Part shown: positions 25,401 through 40,400 of the stretch, piece by piece | Numbering within the stretch: position 1 is the stretch's first letter | Layout of the letters: each line of letters starts with the position of its first letter | DNA from: Bugulina stolonifera | Taxonomy: Eukaryota > Bryozoa > Gymnolaemata > Cheilostomatida > Bugulidae | DNA length: 64,000 bases | Direction of reading: 5' to 3' | Assembly: GCA_935421135.1 (NCBI GenBank) | Contig: OW285197.1 | Location: forward strand, 4,273,350-4,337,349 | Program-made: the position numbers and the translations under genes | The notes under the pieces: generated by a model | Database searches by the model: none | Seen by the model: the letters and a program-made list of their open reading frames with translations, nothing else | What the model was told of the DNA's origin: nothing

Positions 25401-28400
25401 AGCAAACTTTTAAATTAGTCCTAAACTTTGGAGTTATGTGCACAATGAATGGTATCGGTAAGACAACTCCAAGTAAAGGCATAATTTAAAAGTAACTAAT
25501 GGTCAGCATTGAAAGCTAGCAAGTTGTTAAAATACAACAAAGTCGTGGGGAGGAGAAGGCACTTACTAGTACAAATAATAATATTCTCTTCATCTTGTCC
25601 TAATATTGTATGAAAGTTGATAAGCAGATTTAACAATATACTAATGTTCGAGTTTGCATTCAATTAACAGTGTTAATGTGAACTGATAACTTTTACAATT
25701 TTTGTTTTACCTGTAGGTATGAAAAAATGTGACAAAATAAATTGCCATAATAATAACTTTTTGAAATAAAAGGAATCTGTTTTCCTAGTAGCTATTGGTC
25801 ACATAATTCAGTAAACATTAATCTAACAGGAAATTGATCGAAATTCAGAAGAATGCTGAGATCATTGAGACAAATGGAAATATGTGAGAATTTATTGGAT
25901 CTGTAATTTTTGCCGGCTCTGTTCGGTGTGACAACCGTTAAGTTTCTCTGCTAAGGAACCATCAGCTATACAGTCATGTATTATTGAAGATTCAACAAAT
26001 TTTGTTCAAAATATTAACAAAAGTTTGAAAAATGACTACATATAATTCAGAAGCATATTATATTGGCATGCAATTTAAACTGAGCGTAAAGCCATTTGAG
26101 TGAGCGCGTTGTTTAGTTACTTGATAATATGCAATCTGCTCAAGCTATAGTCAATTTAAATAATTTAATTTAATTTAAATGCAATTTGTGTGCAACTTTA
26201 ACATTTTTCTGTAAACTACTCTGCTACAAGAAGGGGGCCCACAAAGGGTAAAACCTGTTTACCGAACATGTTATAGTCCTTTGCTGTTTCGGCTTTCTGG
26301 GCACGACTTTCCGTAACAAAATCGTCAACAACAACATTACGCATACTCATCCTAAGAACAAATAAAGCAGTGTCATTGGTTAGTACAGCAAGCAGAATAA
26401 TATAGCACATCAGTCATTAGAGCCACCAGATGGAGCTGTGGGAGTGTAACTTAATAGGACAGTGAGATGGATATGAAGATTAGGATTGAATGAATGTTAT
26501 GCCTCCTGGTGTCTGATAGGTGAAGGATGCAGTTGGGTTATTGGCTTCATTTTTCTGGTCAGGAAAGAAAAACCCGAACCCAAAATTACTACACTAATCT
26601 GAGTAGAGTGATTCAACATAGATATTGTATTAGAAATTTTAAACGGCAGCGTCAAGCAAGGAGTAGCAAGTAAAACTTTGGTTTTACTTGAGACGATAGT
26701 TGTTACCAGGATGCCACTATAAAAAGTGTTGATCCCTTGATAAGAGTTGCATCATGAATCTATGCCCATATAGCCATGTTTTGTGGAGCTAGCAAGCGGT
26801 TATTTTCCCCGGGCCACTTTATAAAGACCTACCGGATGAACCACCAATTGCTAGAGAACCGTGATGGGAGTGTGAGGAGGTGGTCTGATGCTGTGTGGTA
26901 GTTTGAACAGTTTCTACAACTCCGAGCTGTTCACTCAGTTTCATCCTATGACAGTAGGTGATGACAGAAAAGGAATTAACATTTGTGCACAAGCAAAGAA
27001 TAGGTTAGAAATTTAGAGTGAGAGAAAATTAAATACAACTACATCACTACAAATAAAATTTGTACAAAAATGTTATCTTCATCCGGCTGTAATAGATTGA
27101 AGAACCTAGATACGAAGGTTGCCATGAAGATAACATATGTGTACAAATATTGTGCTTCATTGAATCACTGCTAGTACCGGCAGGTTTCTTATTGGTTACT
27201 GGTGCTTCTTGTGGTTTGAACATCATGTCCGAGGCGGATGGACTGCTGGCACTGTCGTTACCATTCATACTTTCCGTAAGCCTATGTAACATGGCAAGCA
27301 ATAATGCATCTTAGTACACACCATGCACCAACCCAAATACATGCAGTGATTTTCTAAACATACAAAGTAGCAAAGATCCTGCAGAAGACGATCTCCTGAT
27401 AGCTCAAACATGAGGGTCACCAGGTAGGACAGAAAGGTCTTCCATCTGCGACATCTCAAATTTTTGTCTAAACAAGACATACAAACTCTAGCCAGCTTGC
27501 CTAGCCGAGCCACACTAGCAGCGTATCTAGCGGGGCTTTACACGCCAACTTTAGCTAAGATATTCCCAAGGTGATCAACCGACAGTCTGACAAGGTTTAA
27601 GAAAGACTCAACAGCATTTTTACTCAGCCACAAACATAGACGCCTGCAAACAAGAACAAAGAGCAATCTCCTTTCTGATATCGTACCATCAAGGGCACCC
27701 ATGTTCATTCCTCCCATGGCTGAAGAGGAAGAAGTCTTAGATGTTGTAGAAGATCTGGACTGTTTGATGGTCATTGATGAAGATGAAGAGTTACCACCCC
27801 CAGATCCAGAATCTAACTCAATGTTAAACGAATAACCGGACCCACCGGCACCTCCTCCTCCTCCTCCAGAACTGTGTCCACTGCTCATAGAGCTCACTGT
27901 ACGTACAGTGGTGGATGACATTTGATTGGCAGCCTGCTCAGCTGCATTCAGCCTATGCATGTCGTAATAAACATTAACTAAAAGGCAATGTTAGTACAAG
28001 AACTAGGGCAACCAACCATCCTGTTATCAATCTCATTGCATGTCATTCCTATAAACAATAATCAGGTCTGAAAATATTGAAAATTGATTCACTCCAACAT
28101 CAGAAGAGAATATATTATAATATTACACAATATCAAACTCATGTGACAGTAGACAGTTAGTATCATCTAGAATCTATACATGTAAACCATAATCCATAAT
28201 CCATAATAAAGAATTTCTAATAATTGATTAGACTATTGAGACATCCCAAAAGCAGAAAGTGTTTGTGTTGGCAAGTTCTATGGTGAAGGAGTTTTCTTCC
28301 CTTTCACGAAATTTGATGGAAGACAACTCCAGGTAGTGATACAATAGCAGGTTATGCTAACAATTTCTATGATATTTAGGGTGATTGTTGACCTGAACAG

Positions 28401-31400
28401 TTCTGCTTCTAGAATACCGGTTAGTAAATAATATTGATGCAAGTGTACATCTAAGAAGTGGTACCATAACAAATGACGTCATTACCTGTTCTCTTCAACT
28501 TCCAGAAGCTTCCTATAAGCAGCAATCTCCAGCTCAAGGGATAGTTTGCTGTCCATTACTGCCTCCATCTCTCGCAGGAGTTTCTCACACTCAGCAGTGA
28601 GTCTGTGAATGTCTGACTCGTATCTAATCTTTTCATCGTCCCAAGCTCTCGTGTCCTAGAACAAGATAAACTTATCGTACTTGGTATCACTTCTTTGAAA
28701 TGCAATCAACCAGAATTTTAATTTAATTCACTTGTATTTTTGCAACAACTTTTGTTGCCATATTATGTCAGCGCTGGAATTTTTACGATTTTGTCAAATG
28801 GTTAAGGTCATTGGAAATGGATGGCCTTTAAGTATTGTTGGCACACAATCTCTCAAAAGTCATCAACTGTTGCTAAAAATAAAATTATATGTCATATGGA
28901 TCTGTTCTCTTACCTCCTCATGTGACCTAAGCAGGTCAGCGTACTGTCTCTCCAGCATAGCATTGCGACTTTCAAGGTCACCTATCTGGTTCCTCATGTC
29001 ATTCACTATGCTCTGCAATCTCTTAGTTTCTGTTACCAGGTGCTCAACCTTGCTGGCATCCTTAGCTTGGCCAGTTCTCACCTCTTGTACCTACATGCAT
29101 GTGGAGACGACATCTGTGAGAAGCTGTTCAGTGAATACAAGCATGGAAGCCTAAACCGTGATTGTATGCATTACAGTAACGCTTAGCGATGTTTATCGTA
29201 CTTATTGTGCTCTTTATTGGGGAAGGAAGGCATGTTTCCCGCAAAGCAATGACTTTATGTTCTGGTAACTCATCTATTTATTTGAATACAGATTGGGTAT
29301 AGACTTGCAGAAAAATGGAGATTTGATTGTGATAACCGAAATATTCGTACCTTCATCTGGTAGTAGCTCTGCATCTGCTGGTTCTGGTGGTCGAGTCTTC
29401 GGTCAAACTCATTCTGTAACTCTCTGATGGCGTTAGACATCTCACTTTCCCAGAACTTTCTGTTGTCTTTGTAAGAGTCTTCACCAATGAGAGCTTGCAG
29501 TTCCTTAATTTCTTGATCATGCAGCTAAAATCAGAATGTTACAATTTTAAATTGATTAGTGGTTAGAATGCTGAACCTTCACGCTGAAGGTTCCAAGTTC
29601 GAATCCCAGTCACTGTGGTGTTAGGAAGAGTATCCAGCCACAATTGGCCCTGTGCCTCGTATACAAATAAAGTAGGCGTTTCCAAACTTTCTGACACCAC
29701 TGTAAGTCCTTGGGGTCATGCAAGTAGCATGGATTCAAGGCAACTCCTCTACCTCTGCCGAAAAAGGTCATGTCATCTGGGCCTTTTCTCATAGGGAGTT
29801 GGCCAGCACTGGCACCTGGTAGTGCAAGCTGCAAGGGCCGGTCAGTTTTTTTAGTGTCAGTGAATTTTTTAGGTGGCTTTTTATTTGTACAGGTAGAAAA
29901 TTATGTTCATCAAAATTCGCGTGATTAGACAACTCCCAATTAAAACAAAACATATTGGACAACTACAAACATTTAATAACAACGCCACTTAGACTCCAAC
30001 TTACTTTGAACTATAAAGCTAACGTTTGTGCATGTACTGCATGTACATGTACATTGTATATCCCGTCGAACCAGTTGAGGTAAACTGTACAACATGCACT
30101 TTATTCATAGTTAATTATTATGTATATATACAGTGTATCTTTATGTACTTACATTCTTTAAGAATTCAATCTCCTCTTGGAGAGCTTGGTTCTGGTTCTC
30201 AAGATCAATATTGTTGAGACGTTCTGCATCACGCTCCTGGAGAATAAACCGAGTTATGCTTTGACTGACATAGTGAGACAACTCCCAATGTTATCCAACA
30301 ACTTCAATGTACCCAGAATTATTTTATTATAGTGAACCAGGTTTATCAATTATATTTTATATTGATGTACATTTACCTGGATAGTTTTGAAGAGTTCCTC
30401 TTGCATACGCTTGTTCTCATTAGCCTCGTGTTCCAGGTCCTGCTCCAGACCGTTCACTCGTCTCCTCAGCATGTTCAGCTCTGACTCATAGTCTGCCAGC
30501 TGCTGATTCTGGCGGTTGATGGTGTCCTTGTCTTGCTGCCTCAGCCTTTCCATGTCATCTAGTCTAATGAGAGGAATATACCATGCTGTTCATATTTGTT
30601 CAGAATTATAGGGACTATGAACCTATATAGAACTTAACTAAACTATGCAGTTAGTTGTAATGGAATGCTTAGACTGTAGAGTAAGTAGAATAATATTTTA
30701 ACAACCAGCGACAGTGCAATACTAATATGCTAGGTTCAACCAACCAGTCCTCTGCTAATCTCCAATTACACAAACCTGCCTATTAGCACATGGACTTCTA
30801 TAATTCTATTTCCCCAGCTGTGCACACTAGCTAGGCCTCTGCAGCTATAGACCAACTACATGTATTATGTCAACACGGTGATTTCAATCCATTCCCTACT
30901 AGTATAGACTAGCACCCACTAGTCCTCACTAGTCCCCCACTAGCTTTTAAACTAGTGCCCTACACTATTAATTCACATCAGTCCCCCATTGGTCTCCACT
31001 AGTCCTCCATTAGTCCCCACTAGTCCTCACCCATGTGCTACTTACCTTCTTTTGTACTCAGCCAGCTGGTCTTCAAGATTCTGAATCTTGAGCTCAACTC
31101 TGGCCTTTTCCTTCTCTGACTCATTGTATAGATCTCTGGCCTCCTTCAGTTCTGCCTCAAACATCTGTTTCACTGCCTCTGTGCCTTTACCTGTATAGTA
31201 ACACTAGTCAATGCAATCATACTGCTAAGATGACTAGCTGTGTATTTAGTAAGGAGTTATCCTTTCAATCAAAGTAAGCAAAGAGAGGACAACTTCAATA
31301 CTGCTAGTTTATTTCCCACTGACATGCATGTACAGCAGATGTAGGTGAAATCACACAATGTGTCACTAGTGTGAATCGTGTTCCCATGAGTCGACTGCCA

Positions 31401-34400
31401 CAGATAGTATCTAAATAGCTGCCCTATGGAATGGCATTCAGATAACTCAATAATACTCAAACCGTACTTCAAATTACAATAGAGAATACTCTGGCTTAAC
31501 ATGTTCGTCAATAAACTGTAATTATATACAGTCATGCGATGCTGCTTCTGACAGCAAACCACTGACTGAATATTGAATTGAAGGTCCTGAGAGAGTATTT
31601 CAAAAGGTTACACTGAATATTTTATAGTCTTATTTCAGACAAGCTTGAATCTTAATCAGCATAAGGAGCGTAGTAGACTGGCGTGCTTACCCCATTTGTT
31701 CTGCAAATCTTTTAGCTTCTGTTCTACGGCCTTGAGTTGAGCCTCCAGAAATCTGTTCTTCTCAATGTAGTTTGCAAACCTGCTGTTCAGGTCCTAGGGG
31801 TATAGAACATGACCTTACACTACCACATAAACAAGGGGGATAACTACCAATTAAATGTGATGTTGTATTATGGACTAGCATTCAATTAGAATGGACCATG
31901 TAATTCTACTAGCAATGAAAATACTGTACTTCAAGGAATAGCATCTGTACTCATGAGCTGAGCCTCTATGTAACGTGCATGTAGTCCAATTCTTGCAGAC
32001 AAGCAGGTAACTGCTTAGCTTACCTGCATGTTTTTCTTCTCAGACATTCGACCATCTACGATGTTCTTCACGCCAGCCTCAGCAATGGCTCCCGTGTTTC
32101 CCAGAGCATTGGCCTGTTAAGAATAGTGGATAGCGCATTTCATCACATGTTTATGTTTCGATGGACTGTGTTCTACTGCCATCGCCCAACAGACAGTACA
32201 TGTACATGTATAACATTGTCATTTAACTTTTAGGTATGCACTTACTGTAGATCAACACTTCTGTTTATAAATTGATGCAATTTAAGCCTCAGTAGTCATG
32301 GAATTCCTCAGCATGTGAAACATAAACTTGGAGTATTGAAATTGTGCAAGGATGAATAACTCCAAAGCATAGAAACTTACAGATGTTCCGTAGCTCATAG
32401 TAACTGTTCTGGTTACGTTTCCGGAGCCTCTGTTTAGTCCCATCATACCTGCTCCGGGCATTCCTCCCATGCTAGACCTGTAGCTTGAAGCCCTACTCTT
32501 AGTTACGGGGGTGTAGTTGATGCCCGTAGTGCCCGCAGAGGACTCGTAGGTCCTACAAACAGAAATAAATGTGTAAAATTAGCACAAATAGTCAAATACC
32601 GAATATATTGTGCAATCAAAACTTGATTTTATGATTGTGTCTTCCAAGGAATATTATTTACAGTGTACATTATGCAATACTTTTTTATTCATATTGTAAG
32701 TTATGTAACAAAGCAAGAATAATCTACAAGAACACCCACAGTAATTTTTTTCTTGTGAAATAGAGACTGGCATACTTTACAATTATGAGCTGTTAACATT
32801 TATTCCCAAAGAGTTGCATTGGATTAGCAAAGTTCAAGACCATTGCAATCACATAAGGCAGGCAATTACCTTAGTTGAGTCTGTCTAGCCTAAGAGCAAA
32901 GCTTTATGTCAAAGGTAAGGATACGCAATAGAATGTCTCATTAATCATGATAAATAGGTTTGAGTTTAGGCTATATCAATTCATACTAATACTTATAGAT
33001 AATGTCTGACAATTAACACAGGTATTTACTTGCACACAAAGCAAACAGCCTACATTACTTTTCATCAATAAGTAAGGTTTATGTAACATTTTTTCTATAT
33101 TTGATCTGATAGTTATTTGGGTACAAACAGAGTCAACTATCGTTGTTACGGAATATATTCAATCCCTAGTAGAGTGCAACGTTATCATATATCTGAAGAT
33201 GTGTCAGATTCCACTGTGTTATGTTATATACTGATTGGCCGTGGCATTATGTTCAAACGTTTAGAGGATGAGTAATATATGCCATCGTATTAGTATTTAT
33301 GCATCTTCAGCCCTCCGCAGCTAGCAATGTAACTTGTGTACTGTATGCTGTATCAGACAGAAGGGCTAGTTTGCCAGCATTGCCACAAATCAATAAAAAG
33401 TTACAGACTATTTAGACTCTAAAGCAGTTTTTTATTTTTATGCTAGCTTGTCAATAAATGTGCATGCACATGCACATGTATGTACCAAATGTAGGCCAAG
33501 CAGTAAACTGCAATTATTGCCTCCAAATATATGTACATGTATTAACAGTAGAATATAAACAATTTCAGCTTTGGGGTTATTCTCTCCTACATATTTTCAG
33601 TCACTAGTTACATAAATGGCTACTAAATAGTCTATTCCTATTATCAGCCTGGATTCCACATCTCTCAATATAAACGCCTACACTGTACTAGGTTAACGAC
33701 GCGCTTAGCCGGCGTTTTCACTACCCAAAGCATGCTAGATATTTTTTAGGTGACTACCCTATTGCCTTACGAAGTGTATCAGTGTTTTCCTGCAAGAATG
33801 GATTACAGCTTGCCAGGCTAGTACTCAATACAGCCTACATTGTATCAATCCTTGTCTATCAATAACACTGGACTCCTAAATAGGGGGCATGAAATAACTC
33901 TCCGATCCACTCCTGTCAAACGGTAATATTATTTACTCTTTCAATAATCAAATGTACTGACTGAAAGCTTTCTACTGAAACAAAAAGTTGTATCAAACTT
34001 CACTAAACAAACTGAGGGAAATTAGTCAAGTGCTAACTAATAGCTCTAAAGCAAATAAGGTGATGCTAAGGTCAACTACTCAGCATCGTGGGACAAAAGT
34101 GTGTCGGGAACAGAAGCTAGATCTGTCTACAGGATCATTAGAATAATTACAGAACACAGACATGACTTTGTTACAAGTATTAGGCCTATTTTACTTTTCA
34201 TTACATTATTTTTTTTCTAATTTACACGAGTGCTGCGCACTTAGGTTATAATAGGTATAACTCTAGAGAATTAAAAATAAAAGTTTTGTCTATCATCCAC
34301 GTGATTGGATAAAGCTATTTATCTCCACGGCGTACTTTACAATCTCATTAACACCTGTGTTTACAGAACTTGTGAGGATATCAGTTGCTAATATGGATAG

Positions 34401-37400
34401 TAATCCCATTCATTAAATAAATGCAAATGAATTCCTTCTTTGTAGCAATCTGTTGCCATGGAGACCTTTGACAGGAAGTTGGTTAAAATAATTTCATGTA
34501 GAGACTGCCAAGTCTAAATACTGGCTAAATAGTTACTATCACAGAGTTCAGTACTAAGAGTGCAGCATCTACAGCTCTGTTATACATGTACATGTACACG
34601 GACTGCATAATTGAGTGACTAATTTAACCTTTTTAAAATGACTGTGTAAATTACAATTTTATAGAAACAAAGCCATGTTAAGCAGCTTAGGCTTTGCACT
34701 ATGCCATAGGAATGCAGGTTGCCGAAAACAGTTTATATATATTAGTTTTGCTATTTACATATTGTACAATGTACATGTACATGAATTTGTTTATCAAGTT
34801 GAAATTAAAGACTCAAAGCGAGATGCGAATAGTAAAGTTTTAAATTTCACATTGACATCTCCATAGAAATGCGATATTATATTTATTTTTCACAAAGACT
34901 TGTTTGCAAGACACAGTTTATGACATCATTGATAACAGTCTTGAGCAGTTGGTATTGTTTACCTAACTTTATAAACTGAAATACAAATTTATGTTGTGAA
35001 TGCATAACGCTAACAACTTAATGTTAAGAAGAATTAAAAAATTAATTGAAAAATGTTTGATTATCTATACATGTACTGCTATCCTTATCACTGTCAGTTG
35101 ACCATGTAAAATCCAAAGAATTGTGTTTAATTTTATAGGTTAGCTGGAGGTAAACTGAAGGTCAACTAGAGGTCAACTAGGGGTCATGTGGAGGTCAACA
35201 AAGGAGTCGACTGAAGGTCAAATGAAGGTACACCAAACAGATTTACCTGTTACATAAATCAATTGGCTACTCAGACATTAGCAATAACCTGTTCAGATAA
35301 TATTTTGCCTCACAACAGCAAATAAATACAAGATGGACATATATTGTGATTCTTGGAAAGCTGTGGATGTTTGTCAGCATGAAATATTTCCCTAGCAACA
35401 GGGCAGCATGTGTAGTAGATCTACCTAGCGACAGGTCAGCGTGTAGGCCTGTGTATAAAGCCAAAGTCTCTGAATAATGAATAACTAACAACGTTTTGCA
35501 TTATTTCCATCTTTTACTTCATGAAATGAGTAGATAATACTAAAAATCAATTGCATTATCATTGGATGATCTCCCGGGAACAAAAATCAACTAATCAAAT
35601 GAATAGAGTGTTAACAATGTTGTAAAAATTCAATATTTCAGATCTACTTTGCACTGTCTAGTTATGTATCTTTTGGGAAAACTTAGCAACAGACGAGATG
35701 CAAAATCTATTTTAAAAATGGGTGGATACATGTTTTGTCATTGTGCACTATTTTTTAAATATTAATGCTAGAAGACCTCTGTGCATGGAGTCAGTAGTGA
35801 TTGATCTCTACACTTGTATATACTTCGCTTTTTTTTAATTCGCTCTCAGTCTCAATTATATTCAAACTGTTAACTATAACCAAATAGATACCAGTCTCTA
35901 CCGTGGCCCACAAGAACGTCAGAACTATTTTTCGACAAATAATATTTGAAAATTATTTTTTGCTTTCCAATACTATTTTTTGCTTTTAAATATAACTTTT
36001 GAAATAATTATTTTCATGTCGCTCTGTGCCAAGGCATATAGTAAGTCTCAAATATTCCCTATATTTTCAGACCCCTGCTACAAGGATTATATTCACTACA
36101 CTAATAATGAGGTCATCCTCGCAGCAGAGGTCGCTGATGTCACAGGATGTAGAAAGGATATATGCCAGATTAGGCTGAAACAATTACCATAATGCATTGC
36201 ATGTCGAAATACCAGCACAGATTATTTTAGTAACACTTCACGACTCAATGTGTACTTGTGCGATAAAAATATTTTGTTTGCATAAAATATTATCTAAATT
36301 CTTGGCTTGCTGCTCCTAACACATTCTTTACAAGCTTAGAAATTCTTGTAAACTCTTCAATAATATGAATTACATGAGTTGTGTGTATCATTTGAGTAGA
36401 ATCTGTGGAACTGTATCCCAAAGAGGGTTATCTAGTGCCACTTTACTAACGTCTAGTGGTGTACTTCATAGCATGTATAGCCCAGTAGAGATGACACTTG
36501 ACTGGTATGTTATGATGACTAGGTGCTGACATGGCATCTATGACATTAGTGCTGTCTCACACTTAGCATAAGATATTATTTTGGTTCTGGAATGTACTCA
36601 AGACAGCTTATACTGTTACACCACATATGTATGCATACCAATTAATGATACCTCTCATGTAATGTACAATCTGCACATGTAAGTTCAGTTAGACAACTTA
36701 CAGTCATGTGGTAGCATGTTCTCCTCAAGATAATACACTTACAATGAACATAATTATGAACAATATAATAATACATAATACAATATAACTGTAACTAATC
36801 AACATCTATAACATTGGCCAGCTATACTAACTGTTCATTCTATTTAAAATATAATACATATCTGTGCACAACTCATATAACTACATGATTGTATATAAAC
36901 TGTCTGTATATTTTGTGTGCTCTATGTTATCACTGACTACAAATTTTCTACATAATCCACATGCAATGTCAGTATAGTGATTGTTCTAAGAATTATATGT
37001 CGTCTGACACAGAGCCCATGTGGTCCGATGACTTCATAAAAACGTAAAATTTAGCTGTTTGGTTACATTGTATAGGCCTACATACTCCAAGTCATAGTAT
37101 AGAAATTTCCAACTAAAGCGAGCGAATCGCTTGGCACTCTTATGTGAGTTAAAAATAATATATATTCCATAGTCTAACATTTAAGGACTAAAATTATGGA
37201 TTTACTTCAAAGAATTTTAAATATTTCAAAAAACAAGTTATATTAATAGAAAAACTTACTGGATTGGCGCATTATTTGAAGAGTCTTTAGATGATTGGTT
37301 GAAGTATTTTGCCATTTCAAAGGATAAGTTAACCGACTAGAAGTCTGTCAGAGCACGAGAGAATGAGAGTGTTGGATGGGTGTGCCAAGTAAAGAGCCGG

Positions 37401-40400
37401 CAGAAACAGAATGACGAAGGGAAGCAATCCTTGCAAAGCAAACGTAATTAAACACTAGCGACTGTGCCCTACACAAGTATGAGTGGATGTGTCCCCAGGG
37501 CTACTGTATATAACCAATCAAATGCAAGTAACTGTATAATGCAGACGTTTTAAAGTCCTCGTTTCCCATCATAGCATGTAGTTAAGAAAAGTTATGTAAA
37601 TTATTCAACATTGATGAGTAAGTATGGTCGGATATCCTAGCACAGGTTCGAGACAAAAGATCATCTGAATTTTGCAGGCAATAGAATAAATTTCATATGC
37701 AAATATAGGTGTTATGGTTGACTAGAGTAAGGCTGTGGTATGCTAGGACTATTTCTGCAAGGGTTGAAGAGGTAAGAAATAGGTTCTTGTATTGAATATC
37801 CCCCTGCACGAACTACATGGGAAGATAAATACCAGATGCATATCAACAGGAAAGAGTAAGGTACACAGGTGAATCAACGTGAGGGAGCGGCTAGGTGTAG
37901 TAGTGGTCAAATTATACAGCCTTAGCCTGATGACTTTGTTATAAAAGCAATAATGTTAGGGTGTAACTAATGAATAAATAAAAAATTGACTTTATCTGTG
38001 CCAGTTGCGGCTAAGAATGAAAGCCATCTAAAGTTCTTCCAGTTCTACACGAAGCTAGAAAACACAAGAAAGTGATAGGAATACAGTAGAAGGGCATGCT
38101 GTAGATGATATACAGTAGTCTCCATTGATCTACTGGATAATATTATGAAAGCTGCAGAGGAAAACAAATAAATGCAGTAATAGTGAGAAGAGAAAATCAA
38201 ACAATAGAAGTAAAGAAACTAAGCAAAGCCTTAGGTCTTAGCATAGATAAGTAGATATCAATTGAGGGTGTATAACCACTACCCCTAACTTCAAACACTG
38301 ACTGAAAGATTTGCTGCATCTTAGTATAAGCTTGAGAAAAAATAGTAGCATGTCTAGTGTTTAAACAGTAGCCACAGTGTTTGTGGGGTCTAACAGTGGG
38401 CTACAGTGTTGTTCTTCAGTTAATCTAATAGTATAGTAAGGTTGCAGTTAGGTCTACACATGTATTTAGTCATAGTTGTTCTACTTATCCAGTACACTGA
38501 TGCTTACTGTTTTAAATTGTTCATGAAAAAATTTGTTGCCATGGAGAGTTAATGCATGGTTGAATAATTATAGAGGTTACCATAAATTTGCAATGACAAG
38601 GAAACAACATTTCTGTTTGACAAAGTACCCTGCTATATAAGACATCAATTCACACCTTGGGTGCAGTGTCATTTATTATGTGAATATGATGTCATAAGTG
38701 TCAAAAGGTTGTTATTTGGCATGTTAATATGGATGACTCTTTTAGACTAACTTGAAATAGCAGTTAGGCTATCAAATAAGAGAAATATTGAAATAGATTG
38801 CTAGGCAACAAACGGTTGTATGATAACACAGGAAATACAGAGAAAATCAGAAAGCTGTTTCCCCTATTCCTGGGAAATTAACGATAATGACCGTAGAATC
38901 AACTGGGAGTTGTCAAGCCTTGTGTAAACTACAACTAGCCTCACCAGTGCAGAGTAGGCTACCATTGTACTTCCGTAAGATGGAAATTCATAGAAGAATG
39001 TTAGTTCAAAGGTCAATTACAGTTATTTACTAATTGGTACTAATAACCAGTGCTTAATAGAGATTAATGTGTGTGTACTGAATACAGTGTTAGAACAAGC
39101 AGCAGTCAGCAATAGAGGCAGCACAAGTCCACAGAGCATGTGCCTGTGCCTGTGCCTGTGCAGGTGTACACGTATGTACATTGCAATGCTAGCCCCGGGA
39201 TCCTATATACAGTGTACAGTGTACATGTAGTTTTGTAATCCAATCTACTTTTAATTCACATAATATTACAAGAGACTCCTTTTGATTAAACTGTAAGTCC
39301 AAGAGCAGACAAACCTCAAGGATGCACATTTTGTTATACCAACAACATCCTGCAGCACTATCTAAACAAACATGGTTTCCTAATATCAAATACTGTTTTT
39401 GCAACAATATTATGAGAGGTAAATCTGCAAGCTATATTATCCTGAGGATGGAATTTCAAGAGAAGCATTTTTCAAAGTTTGTTCTATAAATACTTGTAAG
39501 ATATTTTTAGCGTGACACTAAACATTGAATTTGTTTTCCTCTGACTTGTTTAGTTAGTCAAGGAAGAAGAAAGCCAATAGGTTTACAGTTTACCACACTT
39601 ATTCCTACTGGATCCACCCCTGCAGTATATGACTGAATCCACCACTGCTGCATGTGTCTACCATGTGCTTTGTTTATCAACAAACATAAAAACAGTTTAA
39701 CAACTCATTATTTCATTACTCAAGGTAATTAGCAATATTTTGTATTGTAGCCCAAGATTACAAGCAACAGGTATAAATACTATTCACAAGTTATGGATGT
39801 AGTCTACCTGCTTAATAGGCTATGGGTGATTAAACCAGCCTCCTAAGCTGAATAAAATAATAGACTAGCATATAATTAGCAGGTCTGATTAATCTAGAAT
39901 AAAATGATTATATGAGTCAATGTCAATCACCGCATTGCCTAATTAATAATGTATATGGTTTACTTCGTTCAAAGATTTGCCTCATGGAAAAGCAGTCAAA
40001 AGTGCTTTACCCTGATTTAGCCCAATTATTATCCTAACATTATTAATTTTTATTCACCAACACCTGGTTTATATAGAATTGATTGATTGTGAACGCAATT
40101 CAGAAACAGTTTTCGGCTATGCACAGGGTACATGTAGAATACCGTGAAATGAGATTTTTAATATATAAAAAAACATGTAAGTAGTGTAGAAGTGGGGCTA
40201 TTGTATATTGTGCATTACTACAATGTACACGTACATGTATGTACTTGAACATTATCATAACAATGGTCAGAAGTTGTCCTCCCCTTGATAGTTGATGTCA
40301 TCTGTGACAAAACTTGCAAAAACAGCTCAAATATTTATAATAAAATTAGAGCCACAAGTTTAGATTTAAATCAAATAGTTTTGGGAGTTGAAATGGTTAT

